A DNA stretch of 64,000 nucleotides, from assembly GCA_963835085.1 (NCBI GenBank), contig CAWIED010000001.1, positions 1,426,001 through 1,490,000 on the forward strand, written 5' to 3'. This DNA is from JBDIAG01 sp963835085. GTDB taxonomy: Bacteria > Actinomycetota > Actinomycetes > Actinomycetales > CAWJMD01. Below are positions 42,371 to 53,721 of this stretch, piece after piece; position 1 is the stretch's first letter; each line of letters begins with the position of its first letter. The position numbers and the translations under genes are program-made. Under the pieces are notes generated by a model. It saw only the letters and a list, made by a program, of their open reading frames with translations. It made no database searches and had not been told where the DNA came from.

Positions 42371-44443
42371 ATGACGACTCCGAACCTGACTGGCAACCCG
42401 TTCGCCGCGCCCAGCGACCTGCCGTTCGAGTTGCCGCCCTTTGCTCAGATCCGCACCGAGCACTACCTGCCGGCCTTCGAGGCCGCCATGGCGGAGCAGC
42501 TCGCGGAGGTCGAGCAGGTGGCCGCTGCCAGCGAACCGGCCACCTTCGCCAACACCGTCGAGGCGTTGGAACGGAGCGGCCAGCTGTTGAGCCGGGTGTC
42601 GATGACGTTCTTCGCTGTCCTGGGCAGTCACAGCGACGATGCGCTGCGCGAGGTGCAGACGCTTGTCTCCCCCAAGCTGGCCGCACACGCTGACGCGATC
42701 TCGCTCGACCCGCGGCTCTTCGAGCGCATCACCTCGCTGGCCGCCGACCTCGACGGCCTGGCCATGCTCACGTCGGAGCAGCGCTACCTCGTGCAGCGTT
42801 ATCACACCGATTTCGTCCGCAGCGGAGCCGGACTGAACGAGATCGACAAGGCACGGCTGCGTCAGCTGAATGAGCAACTCTCCACTCTCGAAGCGGATTT
42901 CACCAGGAGATTGCTCGCTGAGGCCGCCGATTCGGCGTTGCTGGTGGCCGATGAGGCCGACCTTGACGGCCTGTCGCCCGCCCGCATCGCGTCGGCGCGC
43001 GAAGCGGCCAAGGCCCGGGAGCTGGAGGGCTACCTGCTCACTGTCGTGCTGCCCACGGGTCAGCCCGACCTGGCCGCCCTGACCAATCGCGCCGTCCGGC
43101 AGCAGCTCTTCGAGACGTCGCTACAGCGCAACTCCCGCGGCAACGACAACGACACCTCCGACATCGTGGTGCGGGTCGTCGCTCTGCGAGCCGAACGTGC
43201 AGCCCTGCTGGGCTACCAGAGCCACGCCGACTACGTGGCAGCTGACGCCACGGCCAAGACCACCGACGCCGTCAACGCACTACTCGACAGCCTGGTCGGC
43301 CCGGCGGTGCGCAATGCGGCCCGCGACGAAGCCGAGCTCACCGAACTACTACATGGGGACGGACACCCGGGCGCGCTGCAGCCCTGGGACTGGGCCTACT
43401 ACCAGTCCAAGGTGCGCGCTGATCGATACAGCGTCGACACCGAAGCGATGAAGCCCTACTTCGAGCTGCGCAGCGTCGTCGACAACGGCGTGTTCCGGGC
43501 GGCCAACGCCCTGTACGGGGTCTCGTTCGCCCGCCGTGACGACCTGCCGACCTACCACCCCGACGTGGAGGTCTACGACGTGATCGACGCCGACGGATCG
43601 ACCCGTGGGCTGTTCCTGGCGGACTGGTTCGCGCGCGACTCCAAGCGCGGCGGCGCATGGATGACAAGCTTTGTGCAGCAGAACGCGCTACTGGGCCACC
43701 ACCCGGTGATCGTCATCAATCTCAACGTGCCCAAACCGCCACCTGGCGGGCCGGCACTCATGACCCTCGACGAGGTGAACACCGCCTTCCACGAGTTCGG
43801 TCATGTGCTGCACGGCCTGTTCTCCGACGTCACCTACCCGCGGTTCTCCGGCACCTCCGTGCCCCGCGACTTCGTGGAGTACCCGAGCCAGGTCAACGAG
43901 ATGTGGGCGCTCGACAGCAATGTTCTCGGCCACTATGCCCGGCACTACCAGTCGGGTGAGCCGCTACCGGCCGACCAGGTGGCCAAACTGCAGGAGTCCC
44001 AGATCTATGGCCAAGCCTTTGCCACCGTGGAATACCTCGGCGCGGCGCTGCTCGACCAGGAATGGCACCTGCTCAGCGCCACGGCGGCCAGCGCCCTGAA
44101 GCCCACTGAGGTGCAACGGTTCGAGGCCGAGGCGCTGGCCCGGCGAGGAATCGCCGTCGACGCCATTCCACCTCGTTACCGCAGCACCTACTTCTCGCAT
44201 ATCTTCGGTGGTGGCTATTCGGCCGCCTACTACTCCTACATCTGGTCAGAAGTACTAGATGCCGACACCGTCGACTGGTTCACCGCCAACGGCGGACTGA
44301 GCCGCAGCAACGGAGCCGAGTTCCGAGAGAGCATTCTCGCGGTCGGCGGCTCTCGCGACCCGCTGGAGTCGTTCCGCAGCTTGCGAGGCCGCGACGCGAT
44401 CGTCGAGCCATTGCTCACGCGCCGCGGCCTCAGCGACTCCTGA
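42371..44443 (+). CDS. M3-family zinc oligopeptidase (peptidyl-dipeptidase Dcp-like)
   Basis: 690 residues, the usual size. The zinc site is FHEFGHVLHGLF (about residue 474) with the third ligand glutamate in FVEYPSQVNEMW. The N-terminal helical lid (FELPPFAQIRTEHYLPAFEA, AAMAEQLAEVEQVA) and the C-terminal FSHIFGGGYSAAYYSYIWSE are family signatures. It degrades short peptides in the cytosol, clipping dipeptides from C-termini if Dcp-like. A GTG three codons upstream is an alternative start. It converges on the SPFH gene with a 7-base gap. Confidence 0.9.
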   Translation: MTTPNLTGNPFAAPSDLPFELPPFAQIRTEHYLPAFEAAMAEQLAEVEQVAAASEPATFANTVEALERSGQLLSRVSMTFFAVLGSHSDDALREVQTLVSPKLAAHADAISLDPRLFERITSLAADLDGLAMLTSEQRYLVQRYHTDFVRSGAGLNEIDKARLRQLNEQLSTLEADFTRRLLAEAADSALLVADEADLDGLSPARIASAREAAKARELEGYLLTVVLPTGQPDLAALTNRAVRQQLFETSLQRNSRGNDNDTSDIVVRVVALRAERAALLGYQSHADYVAADATAKTTDAVNALLDSLVGPAVRNAARDEAELTELLHGDGHPGALQPWDWAYYQSKVRADRYSVDTEAMKPYFELRSVVDNGVFRAANALYGVSFARRDDLPTYHPDVEVYDVIDADGSTRGLFLADWFARDSKRGGAWMTSFVQQNALLGHHPVIVINLNVPKPPPGGPALMTLDEVNTAFHEFGHVLHGLFSDVTYPRFSGTSVPRDFVEYPSQVNEMWALDSNVLGHYARHYQSGEPLPADQVAKLQESQIYGQAFATVEYLGAALLDQEWHLLSATAASALKPTEVQRFEAEALARRGIAVDAIPPRYRSTYFSHIFGGGYSAAYYSYIWSEVLDADTVDWFTANGGLSRSNGAEFRESILAVGGSRDPLESFRSLRGRDAIVEPLLTRRGLSDS

Positions 44444-44450
44444 CCAGCCC

Positions 44451-45122
44451 TCATTCAGACGGCTCTGCTGCACCACCCACCGAGAGCACCACTTTCGCGC
44501 CGAACGGAAGTGCCTGCAGCAGTTTCAGTTGCGCCAATGCCGGGTGATCGTCCAACAGCTTTGCGGTGTTGGCCTGCGCCCGCAGCGCAGCGGTCTCGGC
44601 TCGCGCCGCCTCCAGCTGCGCGGCGGCGCGCTGCCGCGACGTCGCCAACTCCATCGCCGCAGCCCGCACCTCCGCGGGCAGCATGATGTCCTTCACCACG
44701 ATCTGGTGGACGTCGACCCCGATCGCCGCAGCTACCGAACGCACCTGGTGCACGACCGTCTCGCCCGGCAACGCCATCCGACGCTGGGTGAGTTCGGCGG
44801 CGGGCAGACCCGCCAAAGCCTCGCGCAGCGCCACCTGGGTCGCCAGGTAGACACCCGCGCGAGGGTCGTCGGTGATCTCGAGGTAGGCAACCGGGTCCGA
44901 CACCGAGACCTGGACGGCCGCCGACATCTTCACCGGCACTCCGTCGGACGACGGAATCTCCTGCGGCGCAACCTGTATCCACGTGCGACGCAGGTCGAGA
45001 CGGATGTCGTCACCACGCCAGGCCCTGCGGTGCCGGCCCGGGGGCAGCACGGCGACGACGGCGCCGTGCCGGTACCGAACGACGCAGGTGCCCGCGGGCA
45101 CGACGATGCGGAAGACAGACAT
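44451..45122 (-). CDS. SPFH/band 7-domain protein (slipin-like)
   Basis: 223 residues from the ATG at 45122, which has AAGGAGG at ideal distance. It lacks a clear N-terminal membrane helix but has a hydrophobic strand (VFRIVVPAGTCVVRYRHGAV). The band 7 domain is visible: RRTWIQVAPQEIPSSDGVPV, KMSAAVQVSVSDPVAYLEI and VHQIVVKDIMLPAEVRAAAM. A coiled-coil alanine/glutamate-rich C-terminus follows. Slipin-like proteins scaffold membrane microdomains; no NfeD partner is adjacent. Confidence 0.8.
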   Translation of the reverse strand: MSVFRIVVPAGTCVVRYRHGAVVAVLPPGRHRRAWRGDDIRLDLRRTWIQVAPQEIPSSDGVPVKMSAAVQVSVSDPVAYLEITDDPRAGVYLATQVALREALAGLPAAELTQRRMALPGETVVHQVRSVAAAIGVDVHQIVVKDIMLPAEVRAAAMELATSRQRAAAQLEAARAETAALRAQANTAKLLDDHPALAQLKLLQALPFGAKVVLSVGGAAEPSE

Positions 45123-45295
45123 GGCGACCTCCTTCGGCCGACGGGTTCGGGAACCGACTGGTTCGTGACATGGACGATCACTACGCACCGGCACTCAGGA
45201 CGACGCCGCCGGAGGGTAGTGTCGTGGCGGACCGTCGGCCGTCGTACCGACCGGCGCGGGGCGCAAAGCCACGACGCACCCGGTTTCCGGCGGCG

Positions 45296-45370
45296 CCGCC
45301 AATGGGGATTCGAACCCCAGGCACCCGAAGGCGCTTACCTTATGTGAGAGCTGTTTGCAGCAGCGGGCGG
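45296..45370 (-). pseudogene. Possible decayed tRNA (T-arm only convincing)
   Basis: On the minus strand TGGGGTTCGAATCCCCA (45303-45319 in plus coordinates) is a perfect T-arm. It is followed by TTGGCGG, which pairs five of seven with CCGCCCG at 45364-45370. The anticodon arm does not fold properly, so this is not a working tRNA. It may be a relic or an attachment-site remnant. Confidence 0.22.
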
Positions 45371-45482
45371 ACGAGATCGAAACGCGCAGAACCAGATTCG
45401 GCTATCGCCGACTGACTGCTCCCTGCCGCCGAAATGATTGTGACGCACCCGAATCGGCGTGCGCCACTGAATAACGATCCCG

Positions 45483-46232
45483 TCAGCGAGCCGCCAGCCA
45501 GTCCTCGAAGGTCGGTCCGTCGATGATTGCCGCAGGCCCCGGCAAGCACGCGCCCGCGCGAACCGCACGCTCGGTAGCACCCGGCAGCCAGGCCTCCACC
45601 ACGAGCATGCGACGCCCCTGCGCCTGTGTGGTGCGGCGAATCTGTGAAGCCAGAGTGTCTTTGCGCGGGCCCGCCACCTCAACGATCTGACCATCTCTGC
45701 TCTGCTCGTCCGTGAGCAGACGTACCAACTGCCGGACCACCGTCGGCACTGCCACCGTCTGCACCGGCTGGATGGGGCATACCACGAACGGACCCTTGCT
45801 CATCCAGCTCAGATACTGGCCGGCGAAATCGTGGAACTGGGTCGCTCGCAGAATCCGGCTGGGCACCGGCCCCGCTTTGGTGACGGCCTCCTGGGCAAGC
45901 TTGCCCGCCACATGCCCCCTACCCGGTGTGCGGTTGGCACCCACGATCGACAGCGTCACGATGCGTCCCACTCCCTGTTCGGCCCCGGTGCGCTGCAGGT
46001 TGGCCGCCACGGCGGTGAAGAAGGCCTTGGCCTGGGCCGCGCTCCGGGCCGGCGTCGAGGTCGTGTCGATGATGGCCTCGACACCGTCGAGTGCCCGCGC
46101 CAGGTCTGTGCCGGTGACGAGGTCAACACCCTCGGAACGGGCCAGCACCACCGGTTGGTGACCGTCAGCCGTCAACTGCGACACCACCTCACTGCCCACG
46201 AGTCCTGTTCCACCTGCGACTGCGATCCGCAT
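45483..46232 (-). CDS. NAD(P)-binding atypical SDR (NmrA-like)
   Basis: 249 residues. MRIAVAGGTGLVGSEVVSQL is the GGTGxxG cofactor motif of atypical/NmrA-like SDRs. LVTGTDLARALDGVEAIIDT and SRILRATQFHDFAGQYLSWM are typical of the 'SDR family oxidoreductase' group that lacks the catalytic tyrosine triad. It may sense redox state or reduce an unknown substrate. AGGAGG before the ATG at 46232 fixes the start, ten codons inside the longest frame. It stands alone and divergent from the toxin-antitoxin pair. Confidence 0.8.
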   Translation of the reverse strand: MRIAVAGGTGLVGSEVVSQLTADGHQPVVLARSEGVDLVTGTDLARALDGVEAIIDTTSTPARSAAQAKAFFTAVAANLQRTGAEQGVGRIVTLSIVGANRTPGRGHVAGKLAQEAVTKAGPVPSRILRATQFHDFAGQYLSWMSKGPFVVCPIQPVQTVAVPTVVRQLVRLLTDEQSRDGQIVEVAGPRKDTLASQIRRTTQAQGRRMLVVEAWLPGATERAVRAGACLPGPAAIIDGPTFEDWLAAR

Positions 46233-46348
46233 GACGGCCTCCTTTGCTGCTTGCGACGCCAACCCTTGGGTTGTTGCTCAGCAACGTAACCCGCACCCAT
46301 GGGCGACGTTGGGTGAGCGTGCGTGATGATCTAAAGTTCAGGACCATC

Positions 46349-46376
46349 ATGTACATCTAGATGACAAACTTGTACA
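46349..46376. promoter_or_regulatory. Paired TGTACA sites, probable toxin-antitoxin operator
   Basis: ATGTACAT at 46349-46356 and TGTACAT at 46371-46377 place two TGTACA cores 21 bp apart, two helical turns, immediately before the antitoxin start. This fits cooperative autorepression by a Phd/YefM-type antitoxin. Confidence 0.55.
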
Positions 46377-46384
46377 TTGTCTGC

Positions 46385-46636
46385 ATGGCAGTCACGATGA
46401 GCGTCGCTGACGCGCGCAATCACCTCGCCGAGGCAATCGAGCGTTCCGGAGACGGTCCGGTGTTCATCGAACGCCGTGGACACCGGGCCGCAGTCTTGAT
46501 CAGCCCTGAAATGTACGAGCGACTACTCGACGCACTCGAGGAGCAGGAGGACGTCGCTGCGTTCGACCAAGCGATGGCAGAAGAAGGTCCGAACATCCCG
46601 TGGGCCCAGGTCAAGGTCGATCTTGGCTGGGCATGA
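46385..46636 (+). CDS. Phd/YefM-type antitoxin
   Basis: 83 residues. The N-terminal DNA-binding fold reads VTMSVADARNHLAEAIERSG, the classic Phd/YefM start, then PVFIERRGHRAAVLISPEMY. The acidic C-terminal part (LEEQEDVAAFDQAMAEEG) would wrap the toxin. Start at the ATG at 46385; a longer frame from 46361 overlaps the operator. The stop overlaps the toxin ATG (ATGA), as is usual for such pairs. Confidence 0.87.
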   Translation: MAVTMSVADARNHLAEAIERSGDGPVFIERRGHRAAVLISPEMYERLLDALEEQEDVAAFDQAMAEEGPNIPWAQVKVDLGWA

Positions 46637-46890
46637 TCTACCTGATCGAGTTGCGTCCGGCTGCCGTGCAGGCGCTGCGGAAGATCGACCATCACAGCCG
46701 GCGACGCATTCAAGGAGCGATCGCTCTCTTGGCGCACGACCCTCGTCCGCCCGGCGCCAAGGCGCTGTCTGGTCGCCCCGGGCTGCGGGTGCGGGTCGGT
46801 GACTACCGAATCATCTACACCGTCCAAGACGGCGTCTTGCTCGTCGTGGTGGTGACCATCGGGCATCGCCGCGAGGTCTACAGAACCTGA
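46633..46890 (+). CDS. RelE/ParE-superfamily toxin
   Basis: 85 residues: MIYLIELRPAAVQALRKIDH, IQGAIALLAHDPRPPGAKAL, RPGLRVRVGDYRIIYTVQDG, VVTIGHRREVYRT. The RxGDYRIIY and GHRREVY motifs are those of RelE-type mRNA interferases, with the arginine and C-terminal tyrosine kept. It probably cleaves mRNA on the ribosome and is neutralised by the overlapping upstream antitoxin. Confidence 0.9.
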   Translation: MIYLIELRPAAVQALRKIDHHSRRRIQGAIALLAHDPRPPGAKALSGRPGLRVRVGDYRIIYTVQDGVLLVVVVTIGHRREVYRT

Positions 46891-46982
46891 GCCGCAAACC
46901 CTTCGGACGACCTGACCCGCCGATCACGAAGTTGCCGGCGATCACGGAGGTTGGTGAGTTTGATGCTCCGCTCGCCTGGCTC

Positions 46983-47819
46983 TCAGCTCGGGAGTTTCGG
47001 GTGCAAGAGCTCCATCAACCAACGGGACAAGACCAGCGCGGTCGGCGCGAGGAGCACCAGGAACGCCCCGACGAGCACCCAACTGCCACCAGGGGCGCCC
47101 CGTCGGACCATCTCGACAGCCATCGCGACGAGGGCGGCGAGCATCCAGGCCATAAAGCCGAGCGCCGCCACGGCCGCGGCATCGACCACGGACGAGCCGA
47201 CGCGCTGACCGATACCGATCATCACCAGCAGCGGGATGACCACCCCGAGATCGAGATACTTGACGAGCCAGAACAGCGCCGTTGCCGACTCGTACTCCTG
47301 GCTCGGGCCCTGCCGATAGTGCCCGACTGCCTGTCCGATCCAGATCAGGGCGAAGACGATTCCCAGTCCGAGCAGGAGCCAAGCAGTCGCCTGACGCGGA
47401 ACCGCCCCACGGCCGCCGGACTCGACGAGTAACCGAGCAGCCAGGACGAGCAGAACGACCGCCGTCGCGGTGATCGCCGCATACAGCAGAAACGCCTTCT
47501 CGGCATTGCCGGGATACCGGTCGTAGTCCTGGCCGGCGACGACCGTGGCCATCGTGTACACCACGTAGGCACAGCCGCCGGCACTGACGGCGGCTGCCCA
47601 CGGCGCGCCTGTCCACCACGCCGGAACCGCAACAAGCAGGACGACGGCCAGGACGAGGGTGACGATCTCGCCGCCGACGTACTGGATGAGCGCGTCCTCG
47701 GACAGGTGGAAGCGGACAATGCCTGACATGAGCGGGCCGAGGGCAGCTGCAATGACGAGAAGCGCACCCAGCAGGCCCGAACAGACCGCAGCAGCGCGTG
47801 CGGCGGTCTCAGCAGTCAT
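46983..47819 (-). CDS. Multi-spanning membrane protein of unknown function
   Basis: 278 residues from the ATG at 47819 with about eight hydrophobic segments (VCSGLLGALLVIAAALGPLM, VTLVLAVVLLVAVPAWW, VVLLVLAARLLVES, FMAWMLAALVAMAVEMV and others). No family motif is recognised. The loop AGQDYDRYPGNAEKAF and the segment GQAVGHYRQGPSQEYESATA are candidate functional sites. It stands alone between the toxin gene and ppc. Confidence 0.65.
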   Translation of the reverse strand: MTAETAARAAAVCSGLLGALLVIAAALGPLMSGIVRFHLSEDALIQYVGGEIVTLVLAVVLLVAVPAWWTGAPWAAAVSAGGCAYVVYTMATVVAGQDYDRYPGNAEKAFLLYAAITATAVVLLVLAARLLVESGGRGAVPRQATAWLLLGLGIVFALIWIGQAVGHYRQGPSQEYESATALFWLVKYLDLGVVIPLLVMIGIGQRVGSSVVDAAAVAALGFMAWMLAALVAMAVEMVRRGAPGGSWVLVGAFLVLLAPTALVLSRWLMELLHPKLPS

Positions 47820-48086
47820 GACCCCACATCCCTGTCGATTACGGCGGACCCCTTCGTCATGGACGCTACGCCAGAGCTCGACGTCCAGGCCGCTTACGAA
47901 AGGAATCGGACATACCCGTTTGCGCCGTCCAACAGCTCCCGCCGCCTGCGTGACGTGACTCGCGCCGATCGGCAGCACATGCGCCCGCCGGCTGCCAGTA
48001 GGCTTGGCAACTCCGGACAGCGCGGTCCTTGACCATTCGCCCGTGCACCCTCACGCTGGCCCCGCCCACCCGCCCCGGGAGATTTC

Positions 48087-50843
<2,757 letters not shown>

Positions 50844-50846
50844 GCG

Positions 50847-50898
50847 CTAGGGGTACGCCGAGAAATAGCTACCGCGCATATTTCTCGGCGCACCCTAG
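50847..50898. terminator. Strong palindrome between ppc and fhs
   Basis: CGCCGAGAAATA (50856-50867) pairs perfectly with TATTTCTCGGCG (50879-50890), and outer CTAGGG/CCCTAG extend the stem. The loop is 11 bases. In a convergent gap it probably ends both transcripts. Confidence 0.65.
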
Positions 50899-50926
50899 GG
50901 CTGGAGCTTGGGCGACCTACCGGCAA

Positions 50927-52624
50927 TCATGACAGCCCGAGGATGTTGCCGTCGGCGTCGATGTCGATGTTCTGGGCGTTCGGAGTGCTGCCCAGGCCGG
51001 GCATGGTGCGCATGTCGCCGCAGATGGCGTAGACGTAGCCGGCACCAGCGGCCAGCCGCACCTCACGCACCGGCAATCGCCAGCCGGTGGGCGCGCCGCG
51101 CCGGGTGGGGTCGTGACTGATCGACAGGTGGGTCTTGGCGATCACCACCGGCATATTCGAAAAGCCCAGTCGCTCATAGCGTTCCAGGTCGTTGCGGGCC
51201 ACGGCCGAGATGTCGATGCCGTCTGCCCCGTAGACGTTGCGGGCCACCTTGTCGATCTTGGTCACAATGGGGTCGGACAGGTCGTAGGTGTACCGAACCG
51301 TCGAGGGTTCCTCGGCTGCCTCCACCACGGCCTGCGCCAGCTCGGCCGCACCTGCGCCACCGTCGGTCACGTAGTGCCCGATCGCCACCCGGGTGCCGGT
51401 CTCGGCCGCGACCGAACGGATCGCGTCGTGCTCGGAGGGATGGTCGGTGGGGAAGGCGTTGATCGCCACCACCGGAGTGATGCCGAACCCCCGGACGATG
51501 TCGATGTGCTTGCGCAGGTTGTCGGCACCGGCGAGCACGTCGTCGGGATCCTCACCGAGCATGGCGGGCGGCAAAGGTCTGCCGGCGACGACCTTGAACC
51601 GTCCTGAGTGAGTCTTGAGCGCGCGCACGGTCACGACTAGAACGGCTGCGTCCGGTGTCAGCCCCGAGGCACGACACTTGACGTTGAAGAAGCGTTCAGC
51701 CCCCATGTCGGCGCCGAAGCCGGCCTCGGTGACGAGCATGTCGGCCATCTTGATGCCGAGCTGGCACGCGACCACCGAGGAGTTTCCGGTGGCGATGTTG
51801 CCGAACGGGCCGGCGTGCACCAAGACCGGGGTGCCCTCCAGGGTCTGAAGCAAGTTGGGCTGCAAGGCATCTCGGAGGATGACGGTCATCGCACCGGCCG
51901 CCTTCAGCTCCTCGGCCGTCACCGGACTGCCGGTGGAGGTATATCCGACCACAATGCGACCCAGCCGTTCGCGCAGGTCGTGCAGTGACGTGGCCAACGA
52001 CAGCGTGGTCATCACCTCGCTGGCGGCCGTGATGTCGAAACCCGACTGCCGTGGAACGCCGTCGGCGCGCGCGCCGAGACCGGTGACGATCTGCCGCAAC
52101 GACCTGTCGTTGACGTCGAGCACCCGCCGCCAGTCGATGGCGCGCAGGTCCAACCCCAGCCGGTTGCCGTGATGCAGATGATTGTCGAGCATGGCCGCCA
52201 GCAGGTTGTGCGCCGCGGTGATGGCATGGAAGTCGCCGGTGAGGTGCAGGTTGAGCCGCTCCATGGGCACCACCTGGCTGTACCCCGCGCCGGCGGCACC
52301 ACCCTTGATGCCGAAGGTGGGACCCATCGAGGGCTGCCGCAGCGCGAGCATCGACGACGTACCGATGTGCGCCAACCCTTGTGCCAGGCCCACGGACGTA
52401 GTGGTCTTGCCCTCTCCCAAGGGCGTCGGGGTCACCGCCGTGACCACCACGTACTTGCCAGGAGGCTTGTCACGCAACCGTTCTCGAGCGGCGAGGTCGA
52501 TCTTGGCCACGTGCCGCCCGTAGAGCTCCACTTCGGAGTCGAGCAGTCCCGCCTGCTCGGCAACCTCGGCAATGGGCCGCAAGGTGGCTGCACGGGCGAT
52601 CTCAAGGTCGGACTTCAGCGTCAT
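50927..52624 (-). CDS. fhs: Formate-tetrahydrofolate ligase
   Basis: 565 residues, the usual length. The P-loop TPTPLGEGKTTTSVGLAQGL, the substrate segment RQPSMGPTFGIKGGAAGAGY, HLTGDFHAITAAHNLLAAML and TEAGFGADMGAERFFNVKCR are all present, as is the C-terminal ICGDMRTMPGLG. It makes 10-formyl-THF from formate, ATP and THF for one-carbon metabolism. It is followed by no partner gene; the upstream pair of small membrane proteins is in the same direction, 83 bases away. Confidence 0.96.
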   Translation of the reverse strand: MTLKSDLEIARAATLRPIAEVAEQAGLLDSEVELYGRHVAKIDLAARERLRDKPPGKYVVVTAVTPTPLGEGKTTTSVGLAQGLAHIGTSSMLALRQPSMGPTFGIKGGAAGAGYSQVVPMERLNLHLTGDFHAITAAHNLLAAMLDNHLHHGNRLGLDLRAIDWRRVLDVNDRSLRQIVTGLGARADGVPRQSGFDITAASEVMTTLSLATSLHDLRERLGRIVVGYTSTGSPVTAEELKAAGAMTVILRDALQPNLLQTLEGTPVLVHAGPFGNIATGNSSVVACQLGIKMADMLVTEAGFGADMGAERFFNVKCRASGLTPDAAVLVVTVRALKTHSGRFKVVAGRPLPPAMLGEDPDDVLAGADNLRKHIDIVRGFGITPVVAINAFPTDHPSEHDAIRSVAAETGTRVAIGHYVTDGGAGAAELAQAVVEAAEEPSTVRYTYDLSDPIVTKIDKVARNVYGADGIDISAVARNDLERYERLGFSNMPVVIAKTHLSISHDPTRRGAPTGWRLPVREVRLAAGAGYVYAICGDMRTMPGLGSTPNAQNIDIDADGNILGLS

Positions 52625-52707
52625 AGCCGTGAGTATGCGGGAGGAGTGCGCACCGGGGAGTGGTTGGGCAGCAGGCGATGTCGGTCACCCGGCGGATCAG
52701 GCCAGGT

Positions 52708-53172
52708 TCAGTGCGAGGTCGCGCGGGCACCGCTACGCGGACGCGTATGCCACAACCAGGCCAATCCGAGCAGTGGCAGCACGAGCGGCACATACCCGTA
52801 ACCCTGCCCGTAGTCGCTCCACACCGTTGCCTGGGGAAAGGCGGCCGCATCGAGCAGCGTCAGGGTGCCCACCACGAGAACACCGCAGAGCTCGGTACCC
52901 ACGGCGAGCAGGGCGATCGCCCGTCCGGTCCGACTGCCCTTGGCGAGCGCAAAGGTGGCCACGATATAGACGACGGCAGCGAAGGCAGACAACAGGTACG
53001 CCAGCGGGGCCTCGGAGAACTTCGTCAGGAGTTGCACGCCGGCCCGGGCCGAGGCCGAGATGGCGAAGATCGCATAGATCGCGATGAGCACCCGCCCTGG
53101 ACCTTGCCGGGTCGACTGTCCCGCACCATCACTCGAGCGACGGCCCACCGGGGCCGTAGGTTGCCTAACCAC
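52708..53172 (-). CDS. Small four-helix membrane protein
   Basis: 154 residues. A polar arginine-rich N-terminus is followed by four hydrophobic segments (VLIAIYAIFAISASARAG, LSAFAAVVYIVATFALA, AIALLAVGTELCGVLVVGTL, YVPLVLPLLGLAWLWH). The residues FPQATVWSDYGQGYGYVPLV resemble a conserved actinobacterial membrane protein of unknown function. It overlaps the upstream membrane protein gene by 8 bases, so the two form an operon. Confidence 0.65.
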   Translation of the reverse strand: MVRQPTAPVGRRSSDGAGQSTRQGPGRVLIAIYAIFAISASARAGVQLLTKFSEAPLAYLLSAFAAVVYIVATFALAKGSRTGRAIALLAVGTELCGVLVVGTLTLLDAAAFPQATVWSDYGQGYGYVPLVLPLLGLAWLWHTRPRSGARATSH

Positions 53173-53527
53173 CAGTACTCCAGATCTGCATCAGGCGCAG
53201 CACCAGCACCGCTTCCGTGGCGCAGGCGATGGCGAAGACGCCGTTGCCCCAACGGCTCCGGTCGGCGATGCCCCAGAAGACTCCGGCGATCAGCACCACC
53301 AAAGCCGTGAGGTTGTAGCCGAGAAAGGTCACTCGATCGAGTGGTTCCACCCTGCGCAGCATGAGCACCACGCCGAGAACTGCCTGCCCCAGCAGGCCTG
53401 CCTCCAGGGCCAGCGCCGCGATCAGCTGGGCCTTTGACGGACGGGCTCCCCGGACTGCGGCCAGCATGCACCACAGGGCAAGGGCGAGGCTCGCCACCAC
53501 GAGGACAACTGCGACGGGGACGACCAC
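53165..53527 (-). CDS. Small membrane protein paired with the next gene
   Basis: About 120 residues with four hydrophobic helices (VVVPVAVVLVVASLALALWC, LIAALALEAGLLGQAVLGVV, NLTALVVLIAGVFWGIA, GVFAIACATEAVLVLRLMQI). The frame is open to an ATG at 53611, but AAGGAGGG lies 6 bases before the GTG at 53527, and the hydrophobic core begins there, so I take that start. Function unknown. It overlaps the downstream four-helix gene by 8 bases. Confidence 0.65.
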   Translation of the reverse strand: MVVPVAVVLVVASLALALWCMLAAVRGARPSKAQLIAALALEAGLLGQAVLGVVLMLRRVEPLDRVTFLGYNLTALVVLIAGVFWGIADRSRWGNGVFAIACATEAVLVLRLMQIWSTGG

Positions 53528-53721
53528 CAAGGCCCTCCTTCGATCCGTGCGCGGCAGGCAATAGTCGGTGCGGCCGAAGTGCGGCCACCAGTCCGCGAGC
53601 ACTTTACCCATCGAGTCACGTGGGAGGCACTATGGCTCTAACCCCGCACCGTGTCTGCGTGAGTGATGCACACTTGGTATCCCTTTACGACCGGCGAACA
53701 TTCAACCTGGAGGACGTCTCG

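Noticed and set aside
50847..50898. Third copy of the palindromic interspersed element
   Set aside because: The arms share no sequence with copies A and B, and the loop is only 11 bases. It is better read as a terminator.
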